Source of the DNA: Methanomassiliicoccales archaeon
GTDB taxonomy: Archaea > Thermoplasmatota > Thermoplasmata > Methanomassiliicoccales > UBA472
DNA length: 64,000 bases
Reading direction: 5' to 3'
Assembly: GCA_013415865.1 (NCBI GenBank)
Contig: CP058896.1
Span: forward strand, 1-64,000
Part shown: positions 16,454 through 26,052 of the stretch, piece by piece
Position numbering within the stretch: the stretch's first letter is position 1
How the letters are laid out: each line of letters begins with the position of its first letter
The notes under the pieces: model-generated
Seen by the model: the letters and a program-made list of their open reading frames with translations, nothing else
The model's database searches: none
Told to the model about the DNA's origin: nothing
Position numbers and translations under genes: made by a program

Positions 16454-16599
16454 GACAACACCTCTATTATACAATTCGCGCAGGGGATTCAAAAAGATGC
16501 CGACCATATAGGACGATATTTGAACAGGTCTACAAGGCCAGACCGAAATATTGAAGAAAATTAAATATAAGTCGTATGAAATATATTCTCGATATCAGG

Positions 16600-19089
16600 A
16601 TGGGATTTGGGATGCACAAGAGGAATCTGTCGTTGGTGATAATAGGAGCGCTTCTTTTGCCTCTGTTGGCGGTCATGCTAGCCCCCTCAAACGTAGCTGG
16701 CCTCCCTGGCACAGGGCAAACGCAGATATCATGGGTCTCGGCGACCATTGATATGACATCTAACCCAGGGTCGTCGGTTTCTGCCGCGCTTGACTCTGAG
16801 GGTTTTGTTCATGTGAGCTATTACGCCGAGGACGATGCCTTGAGAGCGATCATGTATGCTACCAACAAGGATGGGACCTGGGCGACCCAAAGGGTGGACA
16901 GCTCATCGAACATGGGCTCCTTTAACTCGATCGCCATAGATGCAAACGACAGACCCTGGATCATCTATTATGACTCGATAAACAAGGACCTCAGGTATGC
17001 CACGATGAAGAGCGATGGAAGCTGGGCGAAAGGCCTCGTGGACAGCTCCTCCGATGTTGGTAAATATTGCGACATCGCCTTTTCGCCTGCCGGTTCTCCG
17101 GCCGTCTCCTATTATGACGCTGATGGTATGTTAAAGGTCGCATTCTTCGACGGCTCGAAGTTCAAACCGGAAGCTGTGGCGAGCATGGCCGCTGGTTCTA
17201 CTTGGATAAATTTCTTCAGCGATGGAAGGCCGGTCGTCGTTTACAGGGACATGTCGACGACACACCTCTATTATGCTTTGAAGACAAACGGTGAATGGTC
17301 GGAGGAGCCGATAGATGGGACACCGGCAGGGTCGATCAGCGCGGCCACCATGGGACCAGATGACAGGCTCATGGTCACGTATACCTCAACAGCAACCGGC
17401 CTGCTAAGGTTCTCGTCGTTCGATCATGGCAATTGGACATCTGAAAACTTACCAGCGTCAGTGGCCTCATCCGCCTCAAAGAGCATCGCTGTGGACGGTT
17501 CAGGTTCAGTGCACATAACATATTACTCGACGACCGATGGCGCGCTCATGTATATGGACGGCACAAGCGGCATCTGGGACTCAAGGCCCATCGATACGAA
17601 TGATGGTGCAGGGGTCGTGAATGCGGTCTGCGCCGATAAAATAGGAAAGATCTCAATGGTATATGTGGAGAGCAGCGGTGTCAGGTCCACTCTGAAATAC
17701 TTGTCGAGCAACATGGCTGTATGGAAGGTCTACAAGGTTGATACGACCGGCGGAAACGTTGGCAGGTCGAACGACATCGCTGTCGATCTTAATGGTAAAA
17801 CGCACCTGGTCTATTTCGATGGAAATGCATTGATCTATGCCACGGATGTGACGGGGTCCTTTGTCTCTACAATTGTCGACGCCCACGCTGGTCAGAACCC
17901 GAGCATCGCCGTTGATGTTGATGGGGCGGTGCATATAAGTTATCATGATCAGGTCGGAAAACATCTGAAGTATGCATCCAACCAAGGAGGGGAATGGACA
18001 GTAAGGACCATAGACAATAGCGACAACGTCGGCTATCGCAGCGCAATAATAGTAGATCCCACTGGAAATATCACGATCATCTACACTCAGGACGAGCTGA
18101 AGAATCTCAAGTATGTCGTTGGAAAGAACAACGATTGGCAGGGGCTCTTCAACCTGGACGGCTCGAAACTTGTGGACACCTACAGCAGACCAAGCCTGTC
18201 CTATGACAAGGATGGGGTGTTGCATTGCAGCTACATAAGGTCCCAGCATCTGTACCATGTTCAAAGGTCACAGGCCGGATGGTGGGGGGTGCCCACACTG
18301 GTCGACGGTGACCTGGAATGCAGTGGAGATACCGACATCGTCGCCAACCCATTGGGGAAGATATTCATCTCCTATCACGGGGAGAGCAGCAAAAAAGGGC
18401 TGAGACTGGCCATATTCGATGGGACCTGGACGAAAGATTGGGTCGCGAGCAGCGCCGTCTATGACCAGGGGAACTGGAACAGTCTGACGTTGGACAGATA
18501 TGGCCAGCCCCAGATAGCTTACAGTGGGCCATATGGAAATACTCTGGAGTTCGCAGCATGGTATGGGAGCCTCTGGCAATTCTCAACGTTATCATGGGGG
18601 GGAGTGGACGGCATCATATCCTCATCAGCGGCCCCCTATGGCGCAGCAAGGATAGCGTACTATGACGAGGATGATAACGCGTTGAAGATGGCAATGCACC
18701 TGACAACGCCAAGTAAGATGTCATTGTCGATCTGGCCGGACAAAGGCTCAGCCTTTTTAAGCTGGACGGGACCGATATGGAATGGCGGCGCCCCGGTCAC
18801 TGGATACAAGATATACCGTGGCGAGAGCCTGACCGACCTGAAGGCCTATGTGAACCTACCAGCGGACACCTACTCCTACAACGATACCGACGTTGAAGAT
18901 GGGAAGACATATTACTATGCGATCAAGGCCTGCAACTCTGAAGGTCCAGGCGATCTTTCGGATGTCATCAGGGCGGAGATACCCGGGGAGGGCACCAACA
19001 TCGATTATACTGTGCTGACCATCGTTGCGGTGGTAGCGGTCGCGGTCGCATTTGTCGCTTACGTGGTGTTGACCAGAAAGAAACGCTAA
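16600..19089 (+). CDS. large secreted beta-propeller protein with FnIII domain and C-terminal anchor
   Basis: About 829 residues. An N-terminal signal peptide (hydrophobic core after MHKRNLS) is followed by some twelve repeats of about 45-50 residues with the pattern SIAVD.NG..H.SYYD...LKYA......W....VD, a BNR/sialidase-like propeller blade. A fibronectin type III domain follows (about 710-800, WPDKGSAFLSWTG ... GYKIYRG ... YYYAIKACNSEGPGDLS), then a membrane helix and the basic tail RKKR. It should sit on the outer face of the membrane and bind glycans or proteins. The TATA-like TTAAATATAAG at 16560-16570 makes the ATG at 16600 the better start; an in-frame ATG at 16576 lies too close to it. 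Confidence 0.85.
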   Translation: MGFGMHKRNLSLVIIGALLLPLLAVMLAPSNVAGLPGTGQTQISWVSATIDMTSNPGSSVSAALDSEGFVHVSYYAEDDALRAIMYATNKDGTWATQRVDSSSNMGSFNSIAIDANDRPWIIYYDSINKDLRYATMKSDGSWAKGLVDSSSDVGKYCDIAFSPAGSPAVSYYDADGMLKVAFFDGSKFKPEAVASMAAGSTWINFFSDGRPVVVYRDMSTTHLYYALKTNGEWSEEPIDGTPAGSISAATMGPDDRLMVTYTSTATGLLRFSSFDHGNWTSENLPASVASSASKSIAVDGSGSVHITYYSTTDGALMYMDGTSGIWDSRPIDTNDGAGVVNAVCADKIGKISMVYVESSGVRSTLKYLSSNMAVWKVYKVDTTGGNVGRSNDIAVDLNGKTHLVYFDGNALIYATDVTGSFVSTIVDAHAGQNPSIAVDVDGAVHISYHDQVGKHLKYASNQGGEWTVRTIDNSDNVGYRSAIIVDPTGNITIIYTQDELKNLKYVVGKNNDWQGLFNLDGSKLVDTYSRPSLSYDKDGVLHCSYIRSQHLYHVQRSQAGWWGVPTLVDGDLECSGDTDIVANPLGKIFISYHGESSKKGLRLAIFDGTWTKDWVASSAVYDQGNWNSLTLDRYGQPQIAYSGPYGNTLEFAAWYGSLWQFSTLSWGGVDGIISSSAAPYGAARIAYYDEDDNALKMAMHLTTPSKMSLSIWPDKGSAFLSWTGPIWNGGAPVTGYKIYRGESLTDLKAYVNLPADTYSYNDTDVEDGKTYYYAIKACNSEGPGDLSDVIRAEIPGEGTNIDYTVLTIVAVVAVAVAFVAYVVLTRKKR

Positions 19090-19160
19090 GTGGACCAAAC
19101 ATCTTCCTCTTTTCATTTTTCCCTGGGTCAATTATTTATCTTACCTTATGATAGCAGAAT

Positions 19161-20708
19161 GTGGTCATTAACGTGGATTGGACCGAGCTTTACCGGCCGA
19201 AGGACCTTGGGGAGGTCCTTGGGAACCCCAAAGCAGTTAAAGAACTAAGGGAGTGGGCCATTTCCTGGGAGACAGGACGTCCGACCTACAAGGCCGTAGT
19301 TCTCATGGGCCCTCCAGGCATAGGTAAGACCTCCACCGCGCTAGCATTGGCAAGGGAGTTCAACTGGGGGGTGGTGGAAATGAACGCGTCGGACCAAAGG
19401 AACGCCGACGCCATCAGAAAGATAGCGGTCCGCGGGGCACTGTCGGAGACCTTCTCGGACACAGGAGAGTTTCTTTCATCGAAGGACGGTCGGAAGAAAT
19501 TGATCGTACTCGATGAGGCGGACAATATTTTCGGCAGGGAGGACCAGGGTGGAATACCCGCCATGGCCGACCTTATCCGACAGACGAGGCAGCCAGTTAT
19601 CCTGATCGTTAACGACTTCTATGAGCTTGGCAGAAGGAGCTCTGTCATAAAGACCGAGACGAAGCAGATCAGGTTCTCAAAACTCCAACCGGCCACAGTA
19701 AGGAACCTTCTCAAACGGATAGCGGGTGACCAAGGGGTCGAGGTGGACGAAAAGGTATTGGTCACCATATCTGAAAGGTCGAATGGTGACCTCAGGGCGG
19801 CCATAAGGGACCTTCAGGCCGTCGCCACTGGAATGGAACACGTGAGGGAGGAGGACATCAAGGGCCTTGGCGACAGACTATCAAAAGGCTCGATGTACGA
19901 CCTTATGGCCGACATCTTCCAAGGAACGAGCGGGGCCAAGGCCAGGAAGACTATGAACGATGCTGATGAGGACATAGATTATGTCATGAAATGGGTCGAC
20001 GAGAACATCCCCCTCGTATACAAGGAGCCAGAGGAGCTATTCCGTGCATATTTGCACCTTTCGCGCGCCGCCAATTATCTGGCATGGGTCAACAGGCGTC
20101 AATATTATGGGTTCTGGTCATACGCCGGCGAGATCATGACATATGGCGTGTGCTCAGCAAAATCAAGCGTCCGAAGAGGATATGTGCAATACAATTTCCC
20201 CAGACTGCTCCTGCGCCTCTCAAGAAGCAAGGACTCAAGAGGAACGAAGGCCTCGGTGACGTTGAAGATAGGGATAGAGACCCACACCTCGATCAAGCAG
20301 GCCGCTGATGACGTACTACCATATTTCAAGGAGATCTTCAAGCGGGACCAGCAGTTCAGGTCCAATATGGCGGCGAAGTTGGCCTTGGACCAGGAGGAGG
20401 TCGCCTTCCTGCTCGAACAGAAGGTCGACTCCGCGGCCGTCAAGCATGTGATGCAAGAATTAAGCCTGGCAAGAGGGCCTCAGGAAGATGGGTCTGAGAC
20501 CGTGCGGGGAAGGCTTGATGCCCCTAAGGGTAAAAAAGGCCGGAAAGGCGCCAAGGACAACGATCTGGAAAGCTCAGAGGTCCAAACGGAACAAAAGGTT
20601 GATAGGAAAGAGGTCCTAAAGGATAAAGCGAATAAGGAAGAACGAACGCCCGTTGAGCCTAAGACCGAGGAGCCCAAGGGGAGACAGAAGACGCTCTTCC
20701 AGTTCTGA
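19161..20708 (+). CDS. rfcL: replication factor C large subunit
   Basis: A 515-residue clamp-loader subunit that, with RfcS, opens PCNA at primer ends. Seen: ELYRPK at residue 9, Walker A GPPGIGKTS (50-58), Walker B LIVLDEADN (114-122), arginine/sensor regions, and the sensor 2 segment GDLRAAIRDLQ. A charged, Lys/Glu-rich C-terminal linker leads to the PIP box QKTLFQF at the very end, which docks on PCNA. The start is GTG 19161, about 25 nt after the TATA-like ATTATTTATC, so the message is probably leaderless. taw1 begins 10 nt after the stop and shares the transcript. Confidence 0.97.
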   Translation: MVINVDWTELYRPKDLGEVLGNPKAVKELREWAISWETGRPTYKAVVLMGPPGIGKTSTALALAREFNWGVVEMNASDQRNADAIRKIAVRGALSETFSDTGEFLSSKDGRKKLIVLDEADNIFGREDQGGIPAMADLIRQTRQPVILIVNDFYELGRRSSVIKTETKQIRFSKLQPATVRNLLKRIAGDQGVEVDEKVLVTISERSNGDLRAAIRDLQAVATGMEHVREEDIKGLGDRLSKGSMYDLMADIFQGTSGAKARKTMNDADEDIDYVMKWVDENIPLVYKEPEELFRAYLHLSRAANYLAWVNRRQYYGFWSYAGEIMTYGVCSAKSSVRRGYVQYNFPRLLLRLSRSKDSRGTKASVTLKIGIETHTSIKQAADDVLPYFKEIFKRDQQFRSNMAAKLALDQEEVAFLLEQKVDSAAVKHVMQELSLARGPQEDGSETVRGRLDAPKGKKGRKGAKDNDLESSEVQTEQKVDRKEVLKDKANKEERTPVEPKTEEPKGRQKTLFQF

Positions 20709-20718
20709 GCTGATATCT

Positions 20719-21651
20719 ATGAAGGACGACCTCAAAGGGATACTTGAAAAGCAGCAGTATAAGCTGACCGGGGGCCACGCCGCGGTGAAGCTATGCCATT
20801 GGATGAAAGAATCCCTTCTGAGGGGGCGCTCCTGCTATAAGCAGGACTTCTATGGTATCAGATCGCACAGATGTCTTCAGATGACGCCGGCGGTGAACGA
20901 TTGCACCCATAACTGCCTGTTCTGCTGGAGGGTCCGGGGCTTCGAATCATCGGTGAACAAATGGTTGGAACCTGAGGTCATGTTGGATTCCCTCATAGAG
21001 CATCAGAGAAAGCTCGTGACCGGGTTCAAAGGCGATCCCCGATGTTCAAAGCAGATGTGGGAGGAGTCGCGCGACCCGAAGCAGGTGGCCATCTCCCTTG
21101 CAGGGGAGCCTACCATGTACCCACATCTCAGCGATCTCATAGGGCTATGTCATAGACGAGGGATGACGACGTTCCTGGTCACCAACGGAACATTCCCGAA
21201 GGTATTGGAGGAGATGGATGAGCTACCGACGCAGCTCTATGTCACCGTGGCCGCGCCGAACGAAGAGATCTACAAGAGAATATGTGTACCGCGGATACCC
21301 GATGGATGGAGCAGGCTCATGCAGACCCTTGAGCTTTTACCATCTCTCTCCACAAGGACCGTGATCAGGCACACTTTGGTCAAAGACCACAACATGGGCT
21401 GGGAGAAGGAATATGCAAAGCTAGATGTCATCGCTGGTCCGACCTTTGTTGAGCCGAAGGGATATGTTTTTGTCGGAGACTCTAGGACCAGGATGTCCAT
21501 GGACAACATGCCTTCCCATAATGACATACTCGAGTTCGCAAGAAGGGTGGGCGAAGAGATCGGTATGGTCGTATTGAAGGATAAGAAGGACAGCCGGGTG
21601 TGCGTCCTTGGGCCTCCAGGGACGGACACAAGGGTCCCAGGTCTTCAATGA
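20719..21651 (+). CDS. taw1: tRNA 4-demethylwyosine synthase
   Basis: A 310-residue radical SAM enzyme of the Taw1/TYW1 family that condenses pyruvate with N1-methylguanosine at position 37 of tRNA-Phe to build the wyosine ring. The radical SAM motif CTHNCLFC gives Cys62, Cys66 and Cys69. The second [4Fe-4S] cluster ligands, Cys26, Cys39 and Cys52, are all present at the classic family positions. SLAGEPTMYP and VEPKGYVFVG are typical. The start at 20719 is fixed by the family N terminus and by its place right after rfcL. Other wyosine genes are not in the window. Confidence 0.95.
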   Translation: MKDDLKGILEKQQYKLTGGHAAVKLCHWMKESLLRGRSCYKQDFYGIRSHRCLQMTPAVNDCTHNCLFCWRVRGFESSVNKWLEPEVMLDSLIEHQRKLVTGFKGDPRCSKQMWEESRDPKQVAISLAGEPTMYPHLSDLIGLCHRRGMTTFLVTNGTFPKVLEEMDELPTQLYVTVAAPNEEIYKRICVPRIPDGWSRLMQTLELLPSLSTRTVIRHTLVKDHNMGWEKEYAKLDVIAGPTFVEPKGYVFVGDSRTRMSMDNMPSHNDILEFARRVGEEIGMVVLKDKKDSRVCVLGPPGTDTRVPGLQ

Positions 21652-22180
21652 GCCCTCAGGGTCCGTTCTCTATCTGGACCATAATCACAGTTATTTGAAC
21701 GACGAAAAAAATGCGGTCAGGGAGGGACATCGAACAACGCATAGTGTGTCGCTCTCTGAACCTTTTCTTCCATTGACCCCAGGATGTGAATTAGGAAGAT
21801 CAGAGCAACATCAGTCGACCCCCTCTGAATACGATCGATGATTTGGCTCATGCCGCTATCGCCTGGGATGGGCCCAGGTCCCGGTGATAACCTTGATCGG
21901 TGAACAGGACGATATGCTATTTTCATAGCCGGTCAATGTTGCCTATGTGTTCTTCGACCTGTCCTGTCCCAATGGCCCGACAGAGGTAATATTAAACACG
22001 GTATTCCCTCGACCATTGCGGATTATTCATATCCCCAGATTCAACAGAACACAGGTCATCTCTGCGACGGGTCACCTTCCATCCGAGCGTTCACTCGGAC
22101 CTTCAGGTCATTCCATTCTTGGTCATATGAAGGAACGGCCCTCTAGATATTGTAAACAGCCACAAAGAGCACGACCCGCA
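21652..22180. other. 530-nt gap without a convincing gene
   Basis: This stretch has ordinary base composition, not AT-rich spacer. A perfect hairpin TCCGAG-CGTTCA-CTCGGA lies at 22082-22099. A 44-codon minus-strand frame (ATG about 21851, TGA at 21717) has protein-like composition but no ribosome binding site seen. Frames reading through 21947-22549 are shadows of the acetyltransferase. It may be a decayed gene or hold an unrecognised RNA. Confidence 0.4.
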
Positions 22181-22657
22181 TCAGAGACGTTTGCTCATAT
22201 GGACTGTCTCGACCTTGAACCCTTCATGTCTATAGAGTGCAAGAGCGGCCTCGTTCTCTGCACCCGCATTGAGCCAAAGCGACCCAGCATTCTGCTTTCT
22301 GGCCCATTCCTCCGCCTTGGAGAGGAGCATCGAGCCTATCCCCCGTCGTCTGTGCTCAGGCCTTACATATATATCCAGGACCCATCCGCAGAACTCACCG
22401 GTACCGAGGCCTATCTCTGTGGATACCCAGATGAACCCCGCTCTTACACCACAGACCTCTGCTATGAAGGCGGCCTCGGGCTTCTTAGCGTTCCTATGGA
22501 AACGCTCGATGTTCTTTCGTGCCTGGTCTCTCAGGGTCTCCAAAGATAGTTCTCCACGGCGCTCGGCCCGCTCTGTCAGGAGGGAGCTCTCGATCAATCC
22601 TTCCTCGATGAAGTCCCAATCATCCTCTGTGCCATCTCTTATCACGATGTCGCTCAT
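22181..22657 (-). CDS. GNAT-family N-acetyltransferase
   Basis: A 158-residue acetyltransferase. The acetyl-CoA motif A reads LDIYVRPEHRRRGIGSMLLSKAEEWA (Q/R-x-x-G-x-G type), followed by motif B LNAGAENEAALALYRHEGFKVE. The N-terminal part, IRDGTEDDWDFIEEGL, is the standard first strand and helix. The substrate is not deducible; RimI-like protein N-terminal acetylation and small-molecule acetylation are both possible. It lies 9 nt after the fttA stop on the same strand and is likely transcribed with it. Confidence 0.9.
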   Translation of the reverse strand: MSDIVIRDGTEDDWDFIEEGLIESSLLTERAERRGELSLETLRDQARKNIERFHRNAKKPEAAFIAEVCGVRAGFIWVSTEIGLGTGEFCGWVLDIYVRPEHRRRGIGSMLLSKAEEWARKQNAGSLWLNAGAENEAALALYRHEGFKVETVHMSKRL

Positions 22658-22666
22658 GTCCTCATA

Positions 22667-24577
22667 TCACTTCATCCTGATCGTCTCGAGGTTCATGGGC
22701 GCCTTTGTCTCTATATTGAACTTCTTATAGATGGCGCTTGCCAGCTCCGTACATTTATGCTCCTCGCCATGGCAGACGATGATGCGCTCAGGTTTTGGTT
22801 CGAGCGTGGCTATGTAGTTTATGAGCTGCCTTCGGTCGCTGTGTCCTGAGAACCCATCACAGGTCTCGGTGTTCATCCTATAGTTGATGGTTATCGGCTT
22901 GCCCTTATCCGTCATCTGGATCTCGGTCACTCCCTTCTGTATCTTCTTTCCGATCGTGCCCTCGGCCTGATAACCTACGAACACAAGGGAGTTGAGCGGG
23001 TTGTCAGCCCAGGCCTTTAGATACTCGAGCACAGGCCCGCCATTCATCATGCCGCCCGTCGCGAGAACGACACAGGGTTCGGGATCATTGCAGATCTTTT
23101 CCCTCATCTCTGTCGTCTCGACCCTCTTGAAGATATCAGACAAAAACGGATTCTGTCCCATCTGGAATATCTGCGTCCGAAGCTGGGAATTAAGGTACTC
23201 TGGATATGCTGTGTGAATGGCAGTGGCCTCAAAGATCATCCCGTCAAGGTACACCGGTCTCTTCTCGATCTTACCGGTCCTCATCTGCTCTTCGATGACC
23301 AGCATGACCTCTTGGCTCCTACCGACCGCGAAAACAGGGATCAGGACCTTCCCTTTGTTCTGGAATGTCCTATCGATTATGTTGCGAAGAGTGGTCGCGG
23401 CATCGGTCCTTGACGGCTGGATATCATGGTATCCCCCATATGTGGCCTCGATGACCAGCGTCTCCAACCTTGGGAACTTGTTAGTAGTGGCATTGAAAAG
23501 CCAGGTCCTTTCAAACTTCATGTCCCCGGTAAAGGCGATGTTGTAGAGCCCGTCCCCGATATGGAAGTGGCATACTGCTGAACCAAGGATGTGCCCAGCA
23601 TTCTGGAATGTAAGCCTGACATCTGGAGCGATGTCGGTGGTTTCGCCATATTTGAGGGTGATGCAGTGCTTGACCACGTTCCTGACGTCATCAGAGTCAA
23701 AGGGCACCTTTCGGTTCTCTCCTGCAGAGACCTTTAATGAGTCCAGCAATAAAAGGGACATCATGTCCCTCGTAGGGGCCGTGCAGTAGATCGGACCGTC
23801 GTAGCCGTACTTGTACAACGAGGGCAACAGCCCACAATGATCAATGTGCGAGTGAGTGATGATCACGCAATCCAAACGGTCAAGTGGTTGTATCTCTGGC
23901 GCATCAAAGTAAGGCCTTGAGGAGTCCGACGCGTCGATGCCGCAGTCGATCAAAATCTTGCTCTCCTTTGTCGACAGCAGCGTCGCCGACCTTCCGACCT
24001 CGCGATAACCTCCTAGAGCGGTCATCCTGAGCCAACTTTCGCCTTCGATCCTGGGTCTTGCCAGCCTCCTGCCTACCTTTTTAAGGAATTCCTTCCTTTC
24101 GGCCTGAACCTTTTGGTGCCTGAGGTAGTTTCGGATGTCCGATACTGTCTTCGAAGGTATAGGTGGAGCACGGACCACCTTAGGGGCCCAACCGACCTCT
24201 TTCTTGATCTCATTGAGAACAGCGCCTTGCTTTCCTATGACGATCCCAGGTGCCATCGCCTCTATCGTCACCTCGCCCGTCTCAGGCTCGAAGTAGATGT
24301 CAGTGATCTGCGCCTCTTCAGGTATTATCTCCCTTATCTTCTTCTCGACCTCATCCGGATCTGCGAGCATGGATGGGTCTGGCCTTATCGCCACGCGCTT
24401 CCGCAGTCCTTGAGCAAGCTGCCTGACGATGTCATTGTTGGAAGCAAAAGCTTCTAGGTCTTTTGTATAGATGACGACAATGGGGCCCTCAAAATCAATA
24501 GAAGTTATGTTGATGTGGGAAGGTACTATCTTCCTCACATGTTCGCGGGCCTCTTCGAAAATCCGTTCTGCGCTCAT
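22667..24577 (-). CDS. fttA: transcription termination factor FttA (aCPSF1), KH/beta-CASP ribonuclease
   Basis: A 636-residue archaeal CPSF73 homologue that cleaves nascent RNA at U-rich sites and terminates transcription. It has two N-terminal KH domains (about 1-70 and 75-145, with GIVIGKQGA at 111-119). A metallo-beta-lactamase fold follows, with THSHIDHCG (His242, His244, Asp246, His247), then a beta-CASP domain, and finally FSGHSDRRQL and the last histidine motif IIVCHGEEHKC. All metal ligands look intact and the length is standard. The start ATG lies at the end of an AT-rich promoter zone facing psmB. It is essential in archaea studied so far. Confidence 0.97.
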   Translation of the reverse strand: MSAERIFEEAREHVRKIVPSHINITSIDFEGPIVVIYTKDLEAFASNNDIVRQLAQGLRKRVAIRPDPSMLADPDEVEKKIREIIPEEAQITDIYFEPETGEVTIEAMAPGIVIGKQGAVLNEIKKEVGWAPKVVRAPPIPSKTVSDIRNYLRHQKVQAERKEFLKKVGRRLARPRIEGESWLRMTALGGYREVGRSATLLSTKESKILIDCGIDASDSSRPYFDAPEIQPLDRLDCVIITHSHIDHCGLLPSLYKYGYDGPIYCTAPTRDMMSLLLLDSLKVSAGENRKVPFDSDDVRNVVKHCITLKYGETTDIAPDVRLTFQNAGHILGSAVCHFHIGDGLYNIAFTGDMKFERTWLFNATTNKFPRLETLVIEATYGGYHDIQPSRTDAATTLRNIIDRTFQNKGKVLIPVFAVGRSQEVMLVIEEQMRTGKIEKRPVYLDGMIFEATAIHTAYPEYLNSQLRTQIFQMGQNPFLSDIFKRVETTEMREKICNDPEPCVVLATGGMMNGGPVLEYLKAWADNPLNSLVFVGYQAEGTIGKKIQKGVTEIQMTDKGKPITINYRMNTETCDGFSGHSDRRQLINYIATLEPKPERIIVCHGEEHKCTELASAIYKKFNIETKAPMNLETIRMK

Positions 24578-24643
24578 ACAGGTTCACTTTTGAAATTTTT
24601 TTGGAAATTAAATGGAGATCAAAGGATGAAACGAAGGTAGGGT

Positions 24644-25294
24644 TTACGGCTTTGGAACGGTTATGCCCATTCTAGAAGCCCGCTTGTTTATCTCATCGTC
24701 AGAGACCTCAATGAACCCATCGCTCGTAATGGTCACGACCGCCATCCCATCTCCGCTCGCTGAGTCCCTCTTGACCGCGGCGTTCAAGCTTCTGATGGCC
24801 AAGTTGATCGCCTCATCCAATGAGAGGTCCTTCTTGTAATGGTCCTCAAGGACACCATATGCAAAGAGACTGCCTGAACCTACAGATACATAATCGTCGC
24901 GGATACATCCGCCCGCGGCATCTATGGAATAGACATGGCCGCCCTCTTTGTCATATCCGCCGATGATAAGTCCAACATAGAAGAAACCATTTGCACCACC
25001 ACCTCTCCTCAGAATGTTGGAGAGCAATGTTGCGGCAGACTTGACCGTCATAGGGGCCTGGCGCTTGAGCTTATAAAGTTCTACCTCGGCCTTGATATAT
25101 CTGGCCAATATCTGGGCGTCTCCGACCAGCCCAGCGGTTGTAAGTCCCAGATTGTCGTCGATCTTGAAGACCTTCTGAACTTCCTTGTGGGCTATGATGT
25201 TGCCCATGGTGGCCCTGCGCTCGGAAGCGAGGACAACCCCTTCTGAGTTGACTATACCTATCGTGGTCGTCCCAGTCTTTAGTTGCTCTGACAT
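24644..25294 (-). CDS. psmB: proteasome beta subunit
   Basis: A 216-residue subunit of the 20S core. A short propeptide, MSEQLKTG, precedes the catalytic threonine of TTTIGIV. In mature numbering Thr1, Glu17 and Lys33 are in place ([12 protein letters not shown] ... HKEVQK). Also present are [33 protein letters not shown], and the C-terminal strand. The ATG at 25294 follows AAGGTG; a GTG 9 nt upstream is a weaker choice. The partner alpha subunit is not in the window. It has its own TATA box. Confidence 0.97.
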   Translation of the reverse strand: MSEQLKTGTTTIGIVNSEGVVLASERRATMGNIIAHKEVQKVFKIDDNLGLTTAGLVGDAQILARYIKAEVELYKLKRQAPMTVKSAATLLSNILRRGGGANGFFYVGLIIGGYDKEGGHVYSIDAAGGCIRDDYVSVGSGSLFAYGVLEDHYKKDLSLDEAINLAIRSLNAAVKRDSASGDGMAVVTITSDGFIEVSDDEINKRASRMGITVPKP

Positions 25295-25357
25295 TATGAA
25301 CACCTTCTAGAACAGGAAAAGGATTACAATGACTACAGCAAAACGGATAGAAGCATC

Positions 25358-25367
25358 AATATAAATA
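25358..25367 (-). promoter_or_regulatory. psmB promoter TATA box
   Basis: On the minus strand the element reads CATTTATATT, about 65 nt before the psmB start; the inferred leader of about 40 nt contains the AAGGTG ribosome binding site. Confidence 0.5.
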
Positions 25368-25398
25368 TGTTCCGTATGGAAGGTCAATGCTGGGGAAT

Positions 25399-25935
25399 CT
25401 AACTTACACTGTCTGGGAGTGCCCGGTCCTCATACATCTCGGAGGCTATCATGATCAGGAAAAAGGCAATGGCCAACCCCCCCAAAAGTCCGGTGACCAG
25501 CCTTAGCTCGTTGAATGATTCGTATTCTGTAAGTGCCTGGGCCCCCCCGTCCATGGCCATAGGGGCCGCCAGCGCGATCACATGCAAGAACTTCGGTCGA
25601 TATTTCGTGTTAAGGCCAAATATCAATCCAGCAGCTAATCCGATGAATATCCCAAGGTCCCTAGAGCATATTGGCATCTCGTTCCCGTTCAGTGAATAGG
25701 TCCTTTCATCCATCTGATGACAATTCATGTCCCCAAAATAGTATATCACCGCGGCGAATGGGTTCATTTCTTCATATTTGGCGGCGTTGTCCACCTGACC
25801 TATCTTGCCAGACAGATCGGTAACGCTGCCCTTCGCCAAGGTCAATGGTGCAAGCACCATCATGATGGTCAGGCCAAGTACGATGAGCCCCATCGTCATT
25901 TTGAACCTTTCCAACGGTCGCATTTTAGGGAGCAT
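25399..25935 (-). CDS. DUF2085-like membrane protein
   Basis: A 178-residue membrane protein. A first helix (about 12-34) is followed by an extracellular stretch holding the DUF2085 hallmark NCHQMDERTYSLNGNEMPICSRD, in which two cysteines and a CHQ motif are conserved. Three more helices follow (GIFIGLAAGLIFG, VIALAAPMAMDGGAQAL, LRLVTGLLGGLAIAFFLIMI). The family has no known function; the Cys/His set suggests metal or quinone binding. It faces the FmdE-like gene divergently. Confidence 0.75.
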   Translation of the reverse strand: MLPKMRPLERFKMTMGLIVLGLTIMMVLAPLTLAKGSVTDLSGKIGQVDNAAKYEEMNPFAAVIYYFGDMNCHQMDERTYSLNGNEMPICSRDLGIFIGLAAGLIFGLNTKYRPKFLHVIALAAPMAMDGGAQALTEYESFNELRLVTGLLGGLAIAFFLIMIASEMYEDRALPDSVS

Positions 25936-26052
25936 CAGTAATCTCCTTAGGCGCTATGGGTAATAATCCTTTCCTGACGCCGATGATAGATCATAAAAAG
26001 ATCTTTACTTTTTTGAGGATCGCGGGATGAAGGGGCCAAGGGCTTGATTTAT

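Noticed and set aside
21947-22549. 200-codon plus-strand frame
   Set aside because: Most of it is antisense to the GNAT gene, which has clear family motifs.
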